Shown piece by piece: positions 1 through 12,700 of a stretch of 64,000 bases of DNA. The stretch is from Ceraceosorus guamensis. Taxonomy: Eukaryota > Basidiomycota > Exobasidiomycetes > Ceraceosorales > Ceraceosoraceae. The DNA lies in contig NW_020290018.1 in NCBI RefSeq assembly GCF_003144195.1, positions 16,916 through 80,915 on the forward strand. Reading direction: 5' to 3'. Position 1 is the first letter of the stretch. Each line of letters opens with the position of its first letter. A program made the position numbers and the translations under genes. Under the pieces are notes generated by a model that ran no database searches, had not been told where the DNA came from, and saw only the letters and a program-made list of their open reading frames with translations.

Positions 1-74
<74 letters not shown>
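1..74. repeat. (AG)37 microsatellite at window edge
   Basis: An uninterrupted AG dinucleotide run fills the first 74 bases and probably continues beyond the left edge. It is not telomeric: no TTAGGG-type unit is present. Confidence 0.95.
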
Positions 75-75
<1 letters not shown>

Positions 76-1155
76 CAGACGCTTTATATGGCCCCAGCGA
101 AAAGCCCACCCCACCCCAATCCACAAAATGCAACCAACTGATCCTTACTGGTCGGTGCTGTCGGACATGACCGCAGTTTGTCCCGTTCTCCAACAGTCCG
201 TCACCAAAGTGGCGAACCGCCGATTCTGCTGACAAGCCAAACGGAGCCAAGCGATGTCGCCGCTTAAGGATGTAGTGCTAGCAGCAGCATGACAACATGG
301 ATGTCGGGTCGGATCGAATCAAATCCGCGCTCGAGCTTCATTGATGACTTCCGCCAGCACTCACACTCACACTGGCCTTCCATGCAGCCGCCGTCGCGCA
401 CGCAACAATCAAGTGCTGTGCCGAGACCGGTTATGCCGCCCTGCACTCAGACTCTGACTACTGCGCGTTGCTGCAATGCGTGAACTAGAGCGAGCATGCC
501 CGCCGGTGATTGGAACTCCCGACATATGAAAGTCCGGCGCGTCCGCGCGTGGGCTTCGAAACGAGTCACGTGAAAAGCTACGTATACCGTGCGATATGCC
601 GCGCGCCGGTCACAAGTTGAAGTCAAGAGTCAAAGTCAAGCGATGGAACGCAGCTTGGTCCCCGACCTCACATCAAAGCATCCATGTGGGCCCGCTGTAG
701 CGTGTCGCACTCATGTCGATCTGTTCATGATTGTGGTTCCCACAATCACCCAAGCCTGGGCATCAAGACGCCACCTCATACATTCGGCCGCACACCTTCT
801 CGCATTACATTGCACTCTCCACTTCGAATTCAAAGAGCGGGCGGGGACTCGCTTGACCTCACTCACTGCTACGCTGCCGAACGCACAACAAACACGACAG
901 CGCGGGGAGGAGCTCATTGACCTCGCTGCGCCCGCGTCCTGACGCCAGACGGGGAGCTTCAGCAACTGGCGCACATCGCAGCCACATCCGAACAAGAACC
1001 TCGAGCCGAATTCGCTGCCTGATTCGCTGGGCGCGAATGCTTGCGTGCAGAGCACACGGGCTGCACTGAGCATCAGGTGCGCTGCCAGCCCACAAGCACC
1101 TCGCATTTAGCACCTTCAATTCCTCCTGTTGCATGTCCCTAATTTGCCTCGTACA
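75..1155. other. Intergenic region upstream of TOR
   Basis: No gene recognised. Open frames here are short, lie on both strands and look like no known family. The stretch holds the 5' flank of TOR and a palindromic TCACGTGA at 566–573. Part of it is probably the TOR 5' untranslated region. Confidence 0.6.
566..573. promoter_or_regulatory. TCACGTGA palindrome (E-box) upstream of TOR
   Basis: A perfect 8-bp palindrome with a CACGTG core lies about 580 bp upstream of the TOR start. CACGTG is the classic bHLH site in fungi. Use as a binding site is inference; the core also occurs by chance in coding DNA of this window. Confidence 0.3.
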
Positions 1156-4100
1156 ATGCCGTCTACGAGCAACGCGCCCAACATGGTGACGGGGGCTGCC
1201 ATGGCTGTGCTAGCAGCTCAACAGACCGATGCTCTTGCACGCATATTCGTCAAGCTGAAGAACAAGGATGAACATGTTCGAATTGCTGCTGGCAAGGAGT
1301 TGGCCCATCATGTCACCTTTGTGGCCTCAGAGCTCAAGGGAGATGCGGTTTCGGTGTTCAACAACGATCTCAACAGACGCATCTTCGAGCTGACTCATAG
1401 CCCTAATGTGCACGAGAAGCTGGGAGGCATCGTCGCCATCGGTGGGTAGCTGGCACTCTGCGAGTGGATTGGTCGATCATTACGCGCCAGGCTGACTCGA
1501 TGCGCCTCTCCTATCCACCCTCAGACACCTTGACGGATCTGGAGTCGGAGGATAACAGTGCGCGCTTGTATCGTTTCTATCAGTACTTGAAACCAAATCT
1601 GCCATGCAACGATACGCAGGTGATGGTCGCCGCTTCGAAAGCTCTGGGCAGAGTGTCCAAGTACGGTGGTCACTCGCTGGGAGACCAATTCATCGAATTT
1701 GAAGTCATGCGTGCTCTCGACTTCTTGCAAGGTGAGTGCATGCCCTCAATCCATTGGCGTGCAGCGCTCTTGCTATTTGCGCATGAACTCAAACAGACTT
1801 TTCTCCCCCCGCTGGCATCCGATTTCATTAGCTGGCGATCGCAGCGAATCCGGAAGGTATGCGGCGGTACTCATCATTCGCGAGATGGCCATCAATGTTC
1901 CCCTGCTCTTCCTCGCATACGTGCCCAGAGTGCTCGAGAGGATATGGGTAGCGCTCAGAGATGCAAAGGTGTGTCGGCTCGCACGTCCGAATGTGCTGGC
2001 AGAGCTCAACACCTGACGCGCATGGTCTCGACTTTCAGGTCCTTGTTCGGGAAGGCGCGGCCGAGGCGATGGGTGCTTGCTTGCAAATCATCGCCCAGCG
2101 CGAGAAACAGATGGGCGGCAAGGCGTACGAGTCCATCTACGAAGAGGCAGAGCACGGCCTGAAGATGAATACGGTCGAGGGCATCCACGGCAGCCTGTTG
2201 GCGGTGCAAGAATTGTTGCAGCACTCTAAATCGGTGAGCCTCTGGAACTGCGAGGCGGATCTCAGCGCAAGACTTACTTCTTGCGCTTCGCTGCGCTTCG
2301 CTGCGCTTCGCTGCGCTCCGATTCGCCTAGTTCATGTCCACTCGATTCGGCAGAGCTTGCGAGCTTGTCTCGCGCCTGCATAAACATCGCGATCCTCTCA
2401 TACGGCGCACCATCACCAATTTGGTGCCCGTCCTTGCAGACTATGACCCGGCATATTTTGCTGAACACCATCTGGGGACAGTGATGGCGCTGCTCACGGA
2501 GCAGTTGAGGCGCGAAAGGGACCGACCTTCACGAGAATCTGTTACGCAAAGTGAGGAATATGGGCAGCGCATGTCTTTGTGGAGAGCTGCCTTACTAAGT
2601 TATTTTCGACGATTTCCCGTCCTGCAGCATTCGAAGCGATCGGATTGGTCGCTGCAGCCATGGGATCTAAGATGCGACCCTACATCGAACAAATTCTCGT
2701 CTGTATCAAGGACGGTCTGCAATCTCGCGGTCGCAAGAACGCAACGCCCGAGGCGCCAATCTTCTTTTGCATAGGACACCTCGCAATTGCTGTAGGAACG
2801 CTTCTGACCAAGTACATGCACGAGCTACTCGATCTCATGTTTGCATGCGGGCTCAGCGCTCCCCTGGTTCAAGCGCTGGAGAAGATTGTAAAGTCTGTAC
2901 CGCCGCTTCTTGGTGTCATTCAGCGTAAGTGTCGAACAAATTGCGTGGTCACGGACTCAACGTGGCCAGTCTGCTGACCGTCTCTGACCACTCGCTGCTG
3001 CTGCTTGACGCTGTGTAGACCGACTCCTCGACATGCTTTCTCTGACGCTGGTCGGTGTGCCGTACAGACCTCTTGGAGCACCCTCCAGCAGTCGTTTGCC
3101 CGCACACGGAGGCGTGATTGCCAATCAGCAGCTCAACGGCGGGTCAAAGAGTAGCGAGACGATCATAGTAGCGCTGCAGACTTTGGGCCATTTCGACTTG
3201 ACAGGTGAGTCTATCAACGGCGCGACAGCATCGTGATTGATGGAGGTGCTGAACCAGTCGTGTGACTGCGTTGACCTCAGGTCATATCCTAAACGAGTTC
3301 GTGAGGAGTTGCACGCTTCCATACTTGGAGGACGACGAGGCGGACGTTCGCAAGGCGGCAGCAACGACCTGCGCGCGGCTCTTTGGTGACGACCCAATCT
3401 GCTTCCAGACTAGTCTTCACGCCATCGAGGTCGTCAACGATGTGCTGGACAAGCTGATGACGGTAGGCATCGCCGATCCAGAAGCGAACCTCCGCAGGAC
3501 TGTGCTGTCTGCCCTGGATGAGCGCTTCGATCAGCATCTTGCGCAAGCCGAGTACATACGGCTGCTGTTCATCGCACTCAACGACGAAGACTTTGCGGTG
3601 CGAGAAGTGGCCATCGCTACGATTGGTCGACTTGCCAGGCACAATCCGGCGTATGTCATGCCATCTCTGCGCAAAGCTCTGGTCCAACTCCTCACAGAAC
3701 TGGAGTATGCTACCGTCAGCCGGCACAAGGAAGAAGCAGCCAAGCTGCTCACAGACGTCGTGAGAGCTTCTCAGAGATTGGTCAAATCGTACGCCCTACC
3801 GATGTTGGAGGTGCTGCTTCCCAAAGCGAATGATCCCAGCCCTGGGGTAGCTGCTCGGGTGATGGAGTGCCTGGGGGAACTTGCGAGGGTGGGGGGCGAA
3901 GACCTTGCAGGTCATGTGGATCAGCTGATGAAGCTTGCCATCGAGCAGCTCTCTGCTCAATCTGCGCACGCTTCTACCGTCAAGCGCGATGCTGCTTTGC
4001 GCACGCTCGGCCTCGTCGCGTCCAATACGGGGCATGTCGTGGATCCATATCTCAAGTACAGAAGCCTGCTGGCAACCGTCATTCGCATCCTCAAGACAGA

Positions 4101-7100
4101 GTCCGCTCCTGCAGTGCGGCGGGAGACGATCAGAGTGATGGGCATCTTGGGCGCTCTGGATCCCTACCGCTACAAGGTGAGTGGATCGGGCCGGAGGAGC
4201 CGTCGCGGAGCCGTCGTCCCACGGTGCGCGCGCGAGGTGCTGACAAAGCCATTCCTGGTGTCCCTTGCAGCTTTTGGAAAAGACAACCGAAGATGGAGTG
4301 CCCGAGGCTGGCAAAGCTGCAGGCACGGACCTATTCGAACTGGCCATGGCTATTGGCACGAGCAGCGACGACTATGCGCAGAATGTCGCCATCGATGCCC
4401 TCATCACCATTTTGCGCGACCCGTCGCTTTCGACGCATCACCATGCCGTCATCGAAGCGATCATGTACGTCTTCAAGACTCAAGGCCTCAAATGCGTCAC
4501 GTTTTTGCCGCAGATTATACCTGCTTTTCTTAACGTCATTCGGACATGCACCACGGGTGAGAGGAGTTGAAGGGAGCTGCAGCATGCTTCGTGACCGATG
4601 AGGCTTGCATTGACACGGTCTTTTCTGCCGCAGGCACTGAGTTCTACTGGCAGCAGTTGGGCATCTTGATCTCCATCATCAAGCAGCACGTGCGGAATCA
4701 CCTCAAAGACATCTTCGATCTCGTGCAAGAGAATTGGAACCCGAATTCTAGCATTCAACTCACCATCGTGTCTCTGGTCGAAGCGGTAGCGAATGCGCTG
4801 GAGGGCGAGTTCAAGACATACCTGCCGATCCTTTTACCTCAGCTCATCCAAACGCTCGACGGGGAGATCACGGCCAAGCGCCAACCGACCTTTCTGCGCA
4901 TTCTTCACGCATTTGTCGTGTTCGGCTCCAGCATCGACGAGTACCTCGGTCTAGTCTTGCCAGTAGTCGTCAAGATGTTCGAGCGGCCGGAAGCTTCGGT
5001 TCTTCTTCGCAGGTCCGCTATCGTCACCGTTGGTCAGCTCAGTGCCAAGGTCAATTTTTGCGATCACGCCTCGCGCGTGATTCATCCCCTTGTGCGCGTG
5101 CTCAGCTCGGGCAATGTCGAGCTGCGGGGCGCAGCGATGGACACGCTGGCTGCGCTCGCCTTCCAACTTGGCGCTGCCTATGCCAACTTTATTCCAGTGG
5201 TAGCGAAGACGCTGTTGCAGCGCGGTATCACCCACGCCAAGTACGATCAGCTCGCAACCTGTATCCTGAATGGGGAACGGTTGCCACCAGAATACGGTCC
5301 GGGCGATCGAGCGCTCGATGGGCCTGCAGAGGTGGCGCCTTTGGCCGAAGCTACAAAGATGACTGTCAATCAACAGCACCTGAAGCAAGCTTGGGACACG
5401 AGCAAAGTTTCTACTAGCGATGACTGGAGAGAGTGGCTTCGACGCGTGGCCGTCGAATTCATGCGCGAATCGCCTTCACACGCAATGCGAGCTTGTCGAT
5501 CGCTGGCGGATGTCTATCAACCACTTGCGCTCGACCTGTTCAACACTGCGTTCGTCTCCTGCTGGACAGAGCTGTACGATAGCTACCAGGATGACCTTGT
5601 GAAATCCATCGAAGGAGCTTTCGACGCTGCGGACATTCCTGATCAGGTCATTCATCTCCTTCTCAACCTTGCAGAATTTATGGAGCGCGACGACAAGGCT
5701 CTGCCGATCAACATTCGCCTGCTAGGCGACCGCGCGTACAAATTCCACTCGTACGCCAAGGCGCTGCACTACAAAGAAGCCGAGTTCCTCAGCGACGCAT
5801 CGCCGCACACTATTGAATCGCTCATCGATATCAACACCAAGCTCCAGCAGAGCGATGCGGCTTTTGGAACGCTCACGTACGCCCGCGAGCACCTGGACAT
5901 CACTCACCACGAAGAGTGGTACGAGAAATTGCACAGGTGGGAAGAGGCACTGGCAGCTTACGACAGGCGTGCGGCTGCTGCACCTGGCGATGTCAAAGTC
6001 GAAGCTGAGACTGCATTCGGCCAGATGAGATGCTTGCACGCCTTGGGAGAGTGGAGCAGATTGTCGGATCTTGTCAAATTGCGCTGGCCCAATGCGACTA
6101 GCGAAGAGCGCCGTCAGATGGCCCCGCTTGGTGCCGCAGCGGAGTGGTCGCGAGGGGCTTGGAACGACATGGAAGACTTCACATCGTCCATGCGGTCCGA
6201 CTCTTCCGAAAGGTCCTTCTTCAGAGCAATTCTGGCTGTGCATCGCGGCTTCCGTGGAAGCGCCCTCAAGCACGTCACGCGTGCTCGTGATGCGCTCGAC
6301 TCTGAACTGACGGCTCTGGTCACGGAGAGCTACACGCGTGCATATGACCTTATGGTCCGAACGCAGATGCTGTCGGAACTCGAGGAAGCCTTGACTTATA
6401 AGACGGAATTCAAGGATCAGCCTGACAGGCAGGCGACGATGCGGGCGACATGGATGAAGCGACTGAAAGGTTGTCAGCCCGAGGTCGAAGTCTGGCAACG
6501 CATTCTCTCGGTCCGCAGCGTGGTGCTCACGCCGAGGGACGATACAGATACGTGGATCAAATTTACCAATCTTTGTCGCAAGAATGGCCGGATGGTGCTT
6601 GCAGAGAAGACGCTCAACTCTTTGCTCGGCCCCGAGATCGGCGACGCAGAATCGGCAGACGGCATTGCTGCAGCTGCCATGGGTCCCAAAGCCCCGCCGC
6701 CAGTCATTTACGCCCATCTCAAATTCATGTGGGCATCGGGCGCGCGAGAGGAAAGCCTGGAGTACCTCCGCACCTTTACCGCCAGCTTGTCGGAGGACCT
6801 CGGCTTGCATCCTGGCGACGAGCATGCGACTGCGTTCAGCCAAGACTGGAATGCCATTCCTCGACTCAACGACTTTGCGAAGTTGCTTGCTCGATGCTAC
6901 TTCAAACAGGGAGAATGGCAAGCTGCGCTGCACGAGGACTGGGTCAACGACACGACTTGTGACGTCATCGATTCTTACCGGCGCGCCACGCAGCTAGACA
7001 GGAACTGGTACAAGGCCTGGCACGCGTGGGCGCTGGCAAATTTCGACGTCATCTCGTCGCACGAGAGGCATGGACAAACGGTCTCCACTCAGATGATAGC

Positions 7101-9180
7101 TGCAAGCATCGTGCCATCCGTACAGGGCTTTTTCCGATCAATCGCTCTTGCACAAGGCAACTCCCTGCAGGACACTTTGCGCCTACTGACATTGTGGTTC
7201 AATTACGGCTACCAAGAGAACGTCGCGGATGCGGTTCAGGAAGGCTTCAGCAGCGTCGTCGTCGATACGTGGCTGAGCGTAATCCCCCAAATCATTGCTA
7301 GGATCAATTCGCCGAGCCCTAGGGTGCGCAGGTTGATCCAGCTCTTGCTGTCGGATGTAGGCGCGGCGCATCCGCAAGCACTAGTCTATCCATTGACCGT
7401 GGCTGCCAAGTCGCCGAGCTCGATGCGAATCAAGGCGGCGATGGGCATCATGGAGAATCTGCGCGAACACAGCCCGCTATTGGTGGAGCAAGCCATGCTC
7501 ATCTCAAACGAGCTCATCCGGGTTGCTATCCTGTGGCACGAACTCTGGCACGAAGGGCTAGAAGAGGCGTCGCGATTATACTACACTGAGCAAAAGACGG
7601 ATGCAATGTTTGCGGTGCTGGAACCTCTGCATGAAGCATTGGAGAAGGGTCCCGAGACGCTTCGAGAGACATCCTTCGCTCAAACGTACGGCCGTGATTT
7701 GAACGAAGCGCGCGAGTGCGGTCGGAGATACCGCCAATTTGGCGACGTTACGGACCTCAACCAAGCATGGGATCTGTATTATCACGTCTTCCGCCGCATC
7801 TCCAAACAGCTTCCTGCCACAAATTCGGTACAGTTGGACCTGCAGTACGTGTCTCCGAAGCTGCTAGCGTTGCGCGATCTCGAACTCGCGGTACCGGGCA
7901 CATACCAGAGCGGACAGCCTATCGTCCGCATCACCCAATTCGAGCAGGTCGTTTTGGTCATCATTTCCAAGCAGAGACCCAGGCGATTGAAGATGAGGGG
8001 CAGCGATGGTAGGACTTACCAGTATCTCCTCAAGGGACACGAAGACTTGCGTCAGGACGAGCGCGTCATGCAGCTCTTTGGTCTAGTCAACTCACTGCTC
8101 TCTACAGATTCCGAGTCATACAAGAGAAGGCTTGGCATTCGTCGCTTCCCAATCATCCCTCTCAGTCCCAATACGGGTATGATCGGTTGGGTGGAGCAGA
8201 CGGACACCCTGCATGTCCTCATCAAAGAGTATCGCGAGCAACACAAGATTCTTCTCAACATCGAACATCGACTGATGCTTCAGATGGCTCCGGATTACGA
8301 CAACTTGATGTTGATGCAGAAAGTGGAGGTATTCGAGTACGCTCTGGACAATACGCCCGGTCAAGACTTGTATCGCGTCTTGTGGCTCAAGTCGCGCTCT
8401 TCGGAATCATGGCTGGAAAGGCGGACTGCGTACAGCCGCTCACTGGCAACCACATCAGTGGCAGGCTACATTTTGGGACTTGGAGATCGCCATCCTTCCA
8501 ACTTGCTGCTCGACCGCGTCACGGGCCAGATTGTCCATATCGACTTTGGCGATTGTTTCGAGATCGCCTGTGCTCGACCAAAATTCCCAGAGAAGGTGCC
8601 CTTCCGTCTGACCCGCATGCTTGTCAACGCTATGGAAGTGGGTGGTGTCAAAGGAACCTTCAAGGTCACTTCTGAAAACGTCATGAGGGTCCTGAGAGAC
8701 AACAAGGAGGCCATCATGGCGTTGCTGGAGGCTTTCGTTCACGATCCGCTCATTTCTTGGCGTCTCGTGACGGACGAAGCGAACGAGCTCAAGGCGCCAG
8801 ATGCGAGCGAGCACGAGGCTGCTGGCCAGCTTCGCTCGAATCAACCGGGAGACGTGCGAAACGTGAAAGCGCTGGAAGTGGTGCGACGCATTCAGAACAA
8901 GCTAAATGGTCGTGATTTCAATCCAAACGTCGCACTCTCTGTTCCAGCTCAAATACAGCGTCTGGTGCAGGTGAGTCTGATGCGTCGTATCACGAGCTTG
9001 TCAGCCAGGCTCATCTCGTTGACACTATTTCGCAGGAGGCCACGTCGCTCGAAAACTTGTGTCAAGCTTTCATTGGATGGTGCTCCTTGTGAGTTGCGGA
9101 AGGGCTCAAAGCGCCGCTCGATTGTCAAGCTGATCAAGTTCGACCATTGCCTCTATCCCCTTTCCTTTTGTAGCTGGTAG
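1156..9180 (+). CDS. TOR: TOR serine/threonine kinase (PIKK family)
   Basis: Catalytic subunit of TORC1/TORC2, which couples nutrient supply to growth. Twelve exons: 1156–1441, 1525–1731, 1832–1968, 2039–2233, 2331–2550, 2628–2924, 3019–3204, 3281–4176, 4271–4556, 4634–8970, 9036–9088, 9174–9180. They join to one frame of about 2368 codons, normal for TOR. N-terminal HEAT repeats (about residues 1–1100) lead into the FAT region. The FRB domain (about 1855–1960) has the core ELIRVAILWHELWHEGLEEA, with Ser just upstream and the QAWDLYYHVF end, so FKBP12–rapamycin binding is expected. The kinase domain shows GLGDRHPSNLL and HIDFGD (about 2185–2207). The FATC domain ends in GWCSFW, the last two codons being completed by a 7-nt exon. 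An upstream in-frame ATG at 1129 is possible; 1156 was chosen. Only one TOR copy is visible here. Confidence 0.96.
2279..2320 (+). repeat. 10-bp tandem repeat inside TOR intron 4
   Basis: About four copies of CTGCGCTTCG (last copy altered) lie in intron 2234–2330, shortly before its TAG acceptor. They do not reach the exon. Confidence 0.85.
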
Positions 9181-9738
9181 CTTGAAAGCTTGTGGCAAGA
9201 GATTTGCTCTGTTCTCCCTCATCGCAATGCATGTCACGATACATCATCGACTCTCGTCTGCTACCTCCTCACACGTGCACGTTGGCCTGCAGTTGCTGAT
9301 GCCGTTGATGGGCTCTTTCTGGCTGGGTCGCTGATCGCGCCCGCAAGCTGCCGTCACGGTTCATGAGCAGTAAAATCGCTCATCCTGAGAGGCGCCCGCG
9401 GGCTCAGAGGTGACGTTTTGCCTCGTCAAAATATCCTCAAGATCAAAAACAAGTTGCTCTTGTTTGGCAGATTGACTTTCTCAAGACCTAGCCGATCTCA
9501 ATCGGGCCAAGTATCCTGGGCCACACCATGCGTCCCATCGGTCCACATGGCTCGGGTCAGCTTCCGTCAGCTACCAGCACAAGCGGAGAACGTCTTTCAT
9601 CTCGGGAACTTTGCGCATACGGCACTGCATTGATTGCCAATCGTGATGGTATAGTGATAGCAAATGCTGCTACTAGGAACGACACGGACATTGCTTTCCA
9701 TCCCTATTCCACGCAACGCAAAAAGGAGACCCCGTTAT
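9181..9738. other. Convergent TOR/VPS41 intergenic region
   Basis: About 560 bp between the stop codons of two converging genes. It must hold both 3' untranslated regions and poly(A) sites. I see no gene in it. Confidence 0.7.
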
Positions 9739-12700
9739 TCAAGATGCAAAGGTGTACCTTTGTGCTTCGGCCTGGCAGATCGGGCAGCCGTCTCGGAGGA
9801 CAACGCGGAGCTTAGCAGCGTAAGATCTGACGCCCTGCGAACGCTTCTCCACCTGCTCCAGCAATCCACCTTCGCCGCGCTCCGCCCGTTTCATCGCTGC
9901 TTTGCCAGAGGTGGAATTCAGATTGGTGACGGACGTCTTCAAAAAGGCTTGCGTCGCCGAGATGGGAGGAAGGTCGGTCTGCTCCTTTGCTGAGCTTCTC
10001 CTTTGTGGCAGCCGGTTTTCCGCGGCGAGACATTGAAGATGGTAGGCGTGGCGACACAAGAATAGGATGACGGGCAAGGCGCCGCTCCGTTCCGATGGTT
10101 CCTCGGGAATCCTCAACAATTGCTTGCCACAAGCAGCGCAGGCCGACATGGTGCCCTCGAAAAAGCGCGGCTGCGTCTGACCTGCGTTGAGCTCTTGCGC
10201 GAAGGCCTGCCTGTCTCGTTCAAGGACTGCAGCAGATCCCTCCAGCAGAGACACTTGCAGATTAAAGTCCGACAAGATCTTGATCAGAGCAGGTTTCAGG
10301 CCCGGTACCTCTAGCCCGTTCTTGATCCTTCTGATAAGTCGAATGGGGTCGATCTCCGCACCAACATTCTCCAACAAGCCTCTGATGAAAGCTGGTCTAG
10401 TCTCGCTGTACTCCAACACATCCTCCCACAACTCGTCGTCGTTCTGCTCCTTGGCAAACTCGATGGCTCGCTCCACATCCCCCAGACGCGAAATGATCAG
10501 GTTCAGAGCCTTCTTGTTGTCTCCTACGCGACCCAGTAGAAAGACCATCTCGGGTACGTAATCGTGCCTCGAGCAGACATCGTAAGACTTTTCGAAGGAG
10601 TAGTAGCTGCTCATTGCCCGTAGGAAGGGCATGAGTTTGTCGGCATCATACTCGGCGTAGAGCGAGACGAGCTCGTCAGAATACTCTACGACCATTTGTG
10701 GATCTTGATCGAACAGCGCATCGAGATACATGTAGAGGTATCGAGGTTCTGCCCGAAGCTGAGTGCTGACGCGGTATACGGGGATGGAGTGTGTGTGATC
10801 GACGAGAAGGCTGATCGCGGCGCCGTGGCGCGAGGAGGAAGTGCTTGGCGGCGCGCCAGAAGCCACGGCAGACGCTTCCTGTTTGAGCGAGGCGTGATGT
10901 TGGAGCTTTGAGAGCAGCTTCGCATCCTGACCTGAGGGCAGCTTCTCGGATTCCTGCTCAGCGTCGACTAATTGTTGGTCAAATTGCACAAGCAAAAGGG
11001 CTTGGTCTTGCACTGCCGTGAAAAGATTATTGTCTCGGATAAGGGCGAAGACGCCAGGCTTGCGCAATCGCAAGAAGTAAGGCAACGCGCGGGCCGGTTG
11101 GCGATGCAGCAAAAACAATTGCACCAAGCATTCCATCAGAGTAGCGTGATCGCCCTTAGTTTGATCCGTATAGCCCGCTATTGCGCGCTTCAGCCGATCC
11201 TCGATAGCCATCACTACTGCAGTGTAGGTATAGATGTGGGCAGGCCAGGCACTGATCGTGACAAGCAGCCTCTCCACGTCCGTTCTGAGAAAGTGTGCCA
11301 GGATGACATCATAGACCAGCGCGCTTAATTGAGGCTTCTCGAGAGGCACGTGCGGAATGATTGTCGACAGCTTGCTGCGCTCCACAAACAGGAAGACAAA
11401 ATCCTCCCACTCCTTGACATCAGCTTCATTGTCCGTATCCCCAAGGAAGGAAGCAGCTAGCTGAGCAGCTGTAGCGTAGTCGTTCTTGACATCTACCAGC
11501 CAATAAAGATAGCGATGTCCTATCTGTCTCCGATCAAATCCTGCTGCCGCGGCGCCATCTCGGCTCATGTCGTCTAGTCGCGCCAGCGCTTCGCGATAGC
11601 GCTTTCTTTCCAGCAGCCACTCCACGGCATCCCTTTCGTCTCGATTACGCGCCAAAATGACGTCCTTTGGGCTCAAGACATAGTAGTAGATGCCTTCTGC
11701 CTCAAGCTCTGAAGCAGCTCCTCTCTGTTGGATAGCGTTTTCTCCCGCAAGGATTGCGTCGGCAGATGGAATCAGAAGGTAGTCGAGGCAGCCAAATCGA
11801 GAGACGTTTTGCAGGCTCAGCACATCGCTGCTCAGCTCCTCGCCAGAGGTCGTGATCATCCTCAGTTCTGGTTTCATGCCCGCTCTACGTCGCTGGGCAC
11901 GTCGTAATCGAGACTCCGTGTCCTCGTTTGCCTCGAGCTCTGCTCCATCTTCTGACGGATCTTCGGACAGATACGCAAGCACCAGAAAGTCTGATCCGTG
12001 CGGCGCGATGCTGCTAATGAGACAATCCAGCTGCAGGATGGCAGTGATCTCGACGCTGGTAGCAGGGCCGCTAGATGTCGAGGCCAGCTGTTTGAGCGCG
12101 GCTGAAGAGACGCTCTCTTCAGCTTTGCCTGTCGAAGAGGCTTGGCCTTGACGCCTTCGAACCTTGGCAATCTTGATCTGGTCGGCCCAAGCTACGAGAA
12201 GAGTAGAAGCGTCCTGCCAGAACAGTGAGCAAGGAAAGAGATCCCCTCTTGGGCTCGCCGTTGGCGGCGCGATAAAAGATATCCGTTGACGGAGTGAGCA
12301 GTCATACAACCGCACGCCCTGCGCAGCACGAGACATGCGCGTACACTGTCAGCAAGAGGATAAATGGAGCAAGGCATCCGCTATCATTGTTACTCACCTT
12401 GTCATTAGCCCAGGCGATCAAAGAGCCGCGCCACCTCACTTTCCAGATGGGCCCTTCACCAGAATGCAGAATGGTATCCTTGTGGCCAAACCAGCTCTTT
12501 TCCTTCATGATCAAATTGCCTGCTAGACCCCCGCACACCACTGCTCTGGAGCTGCGTTTGCCAAAGTCTGGTTCCAAGGCGAGTGTGCGCATGGGCCTTT
12601 TGAAATCGAATGTGTAGAGCTCTGGAGAAGAGAGTGATCGTATACATACGATGCCGTCCATACCTGCACTGGCGATGAATTCGCTAGATTCGTCGATCTG

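Noticed and set aside
1-74. Telomeric repeat at the window edge
   Set aside because: The unit is AG, not a TTAGGG-type telomere repeat.
589-1134. Overlapping frames of 78–131 codons upstream of TOR
   Set aside because: They lie on both strands over the same bases, with no recognisable domain; most likely leader and promoter DNA.
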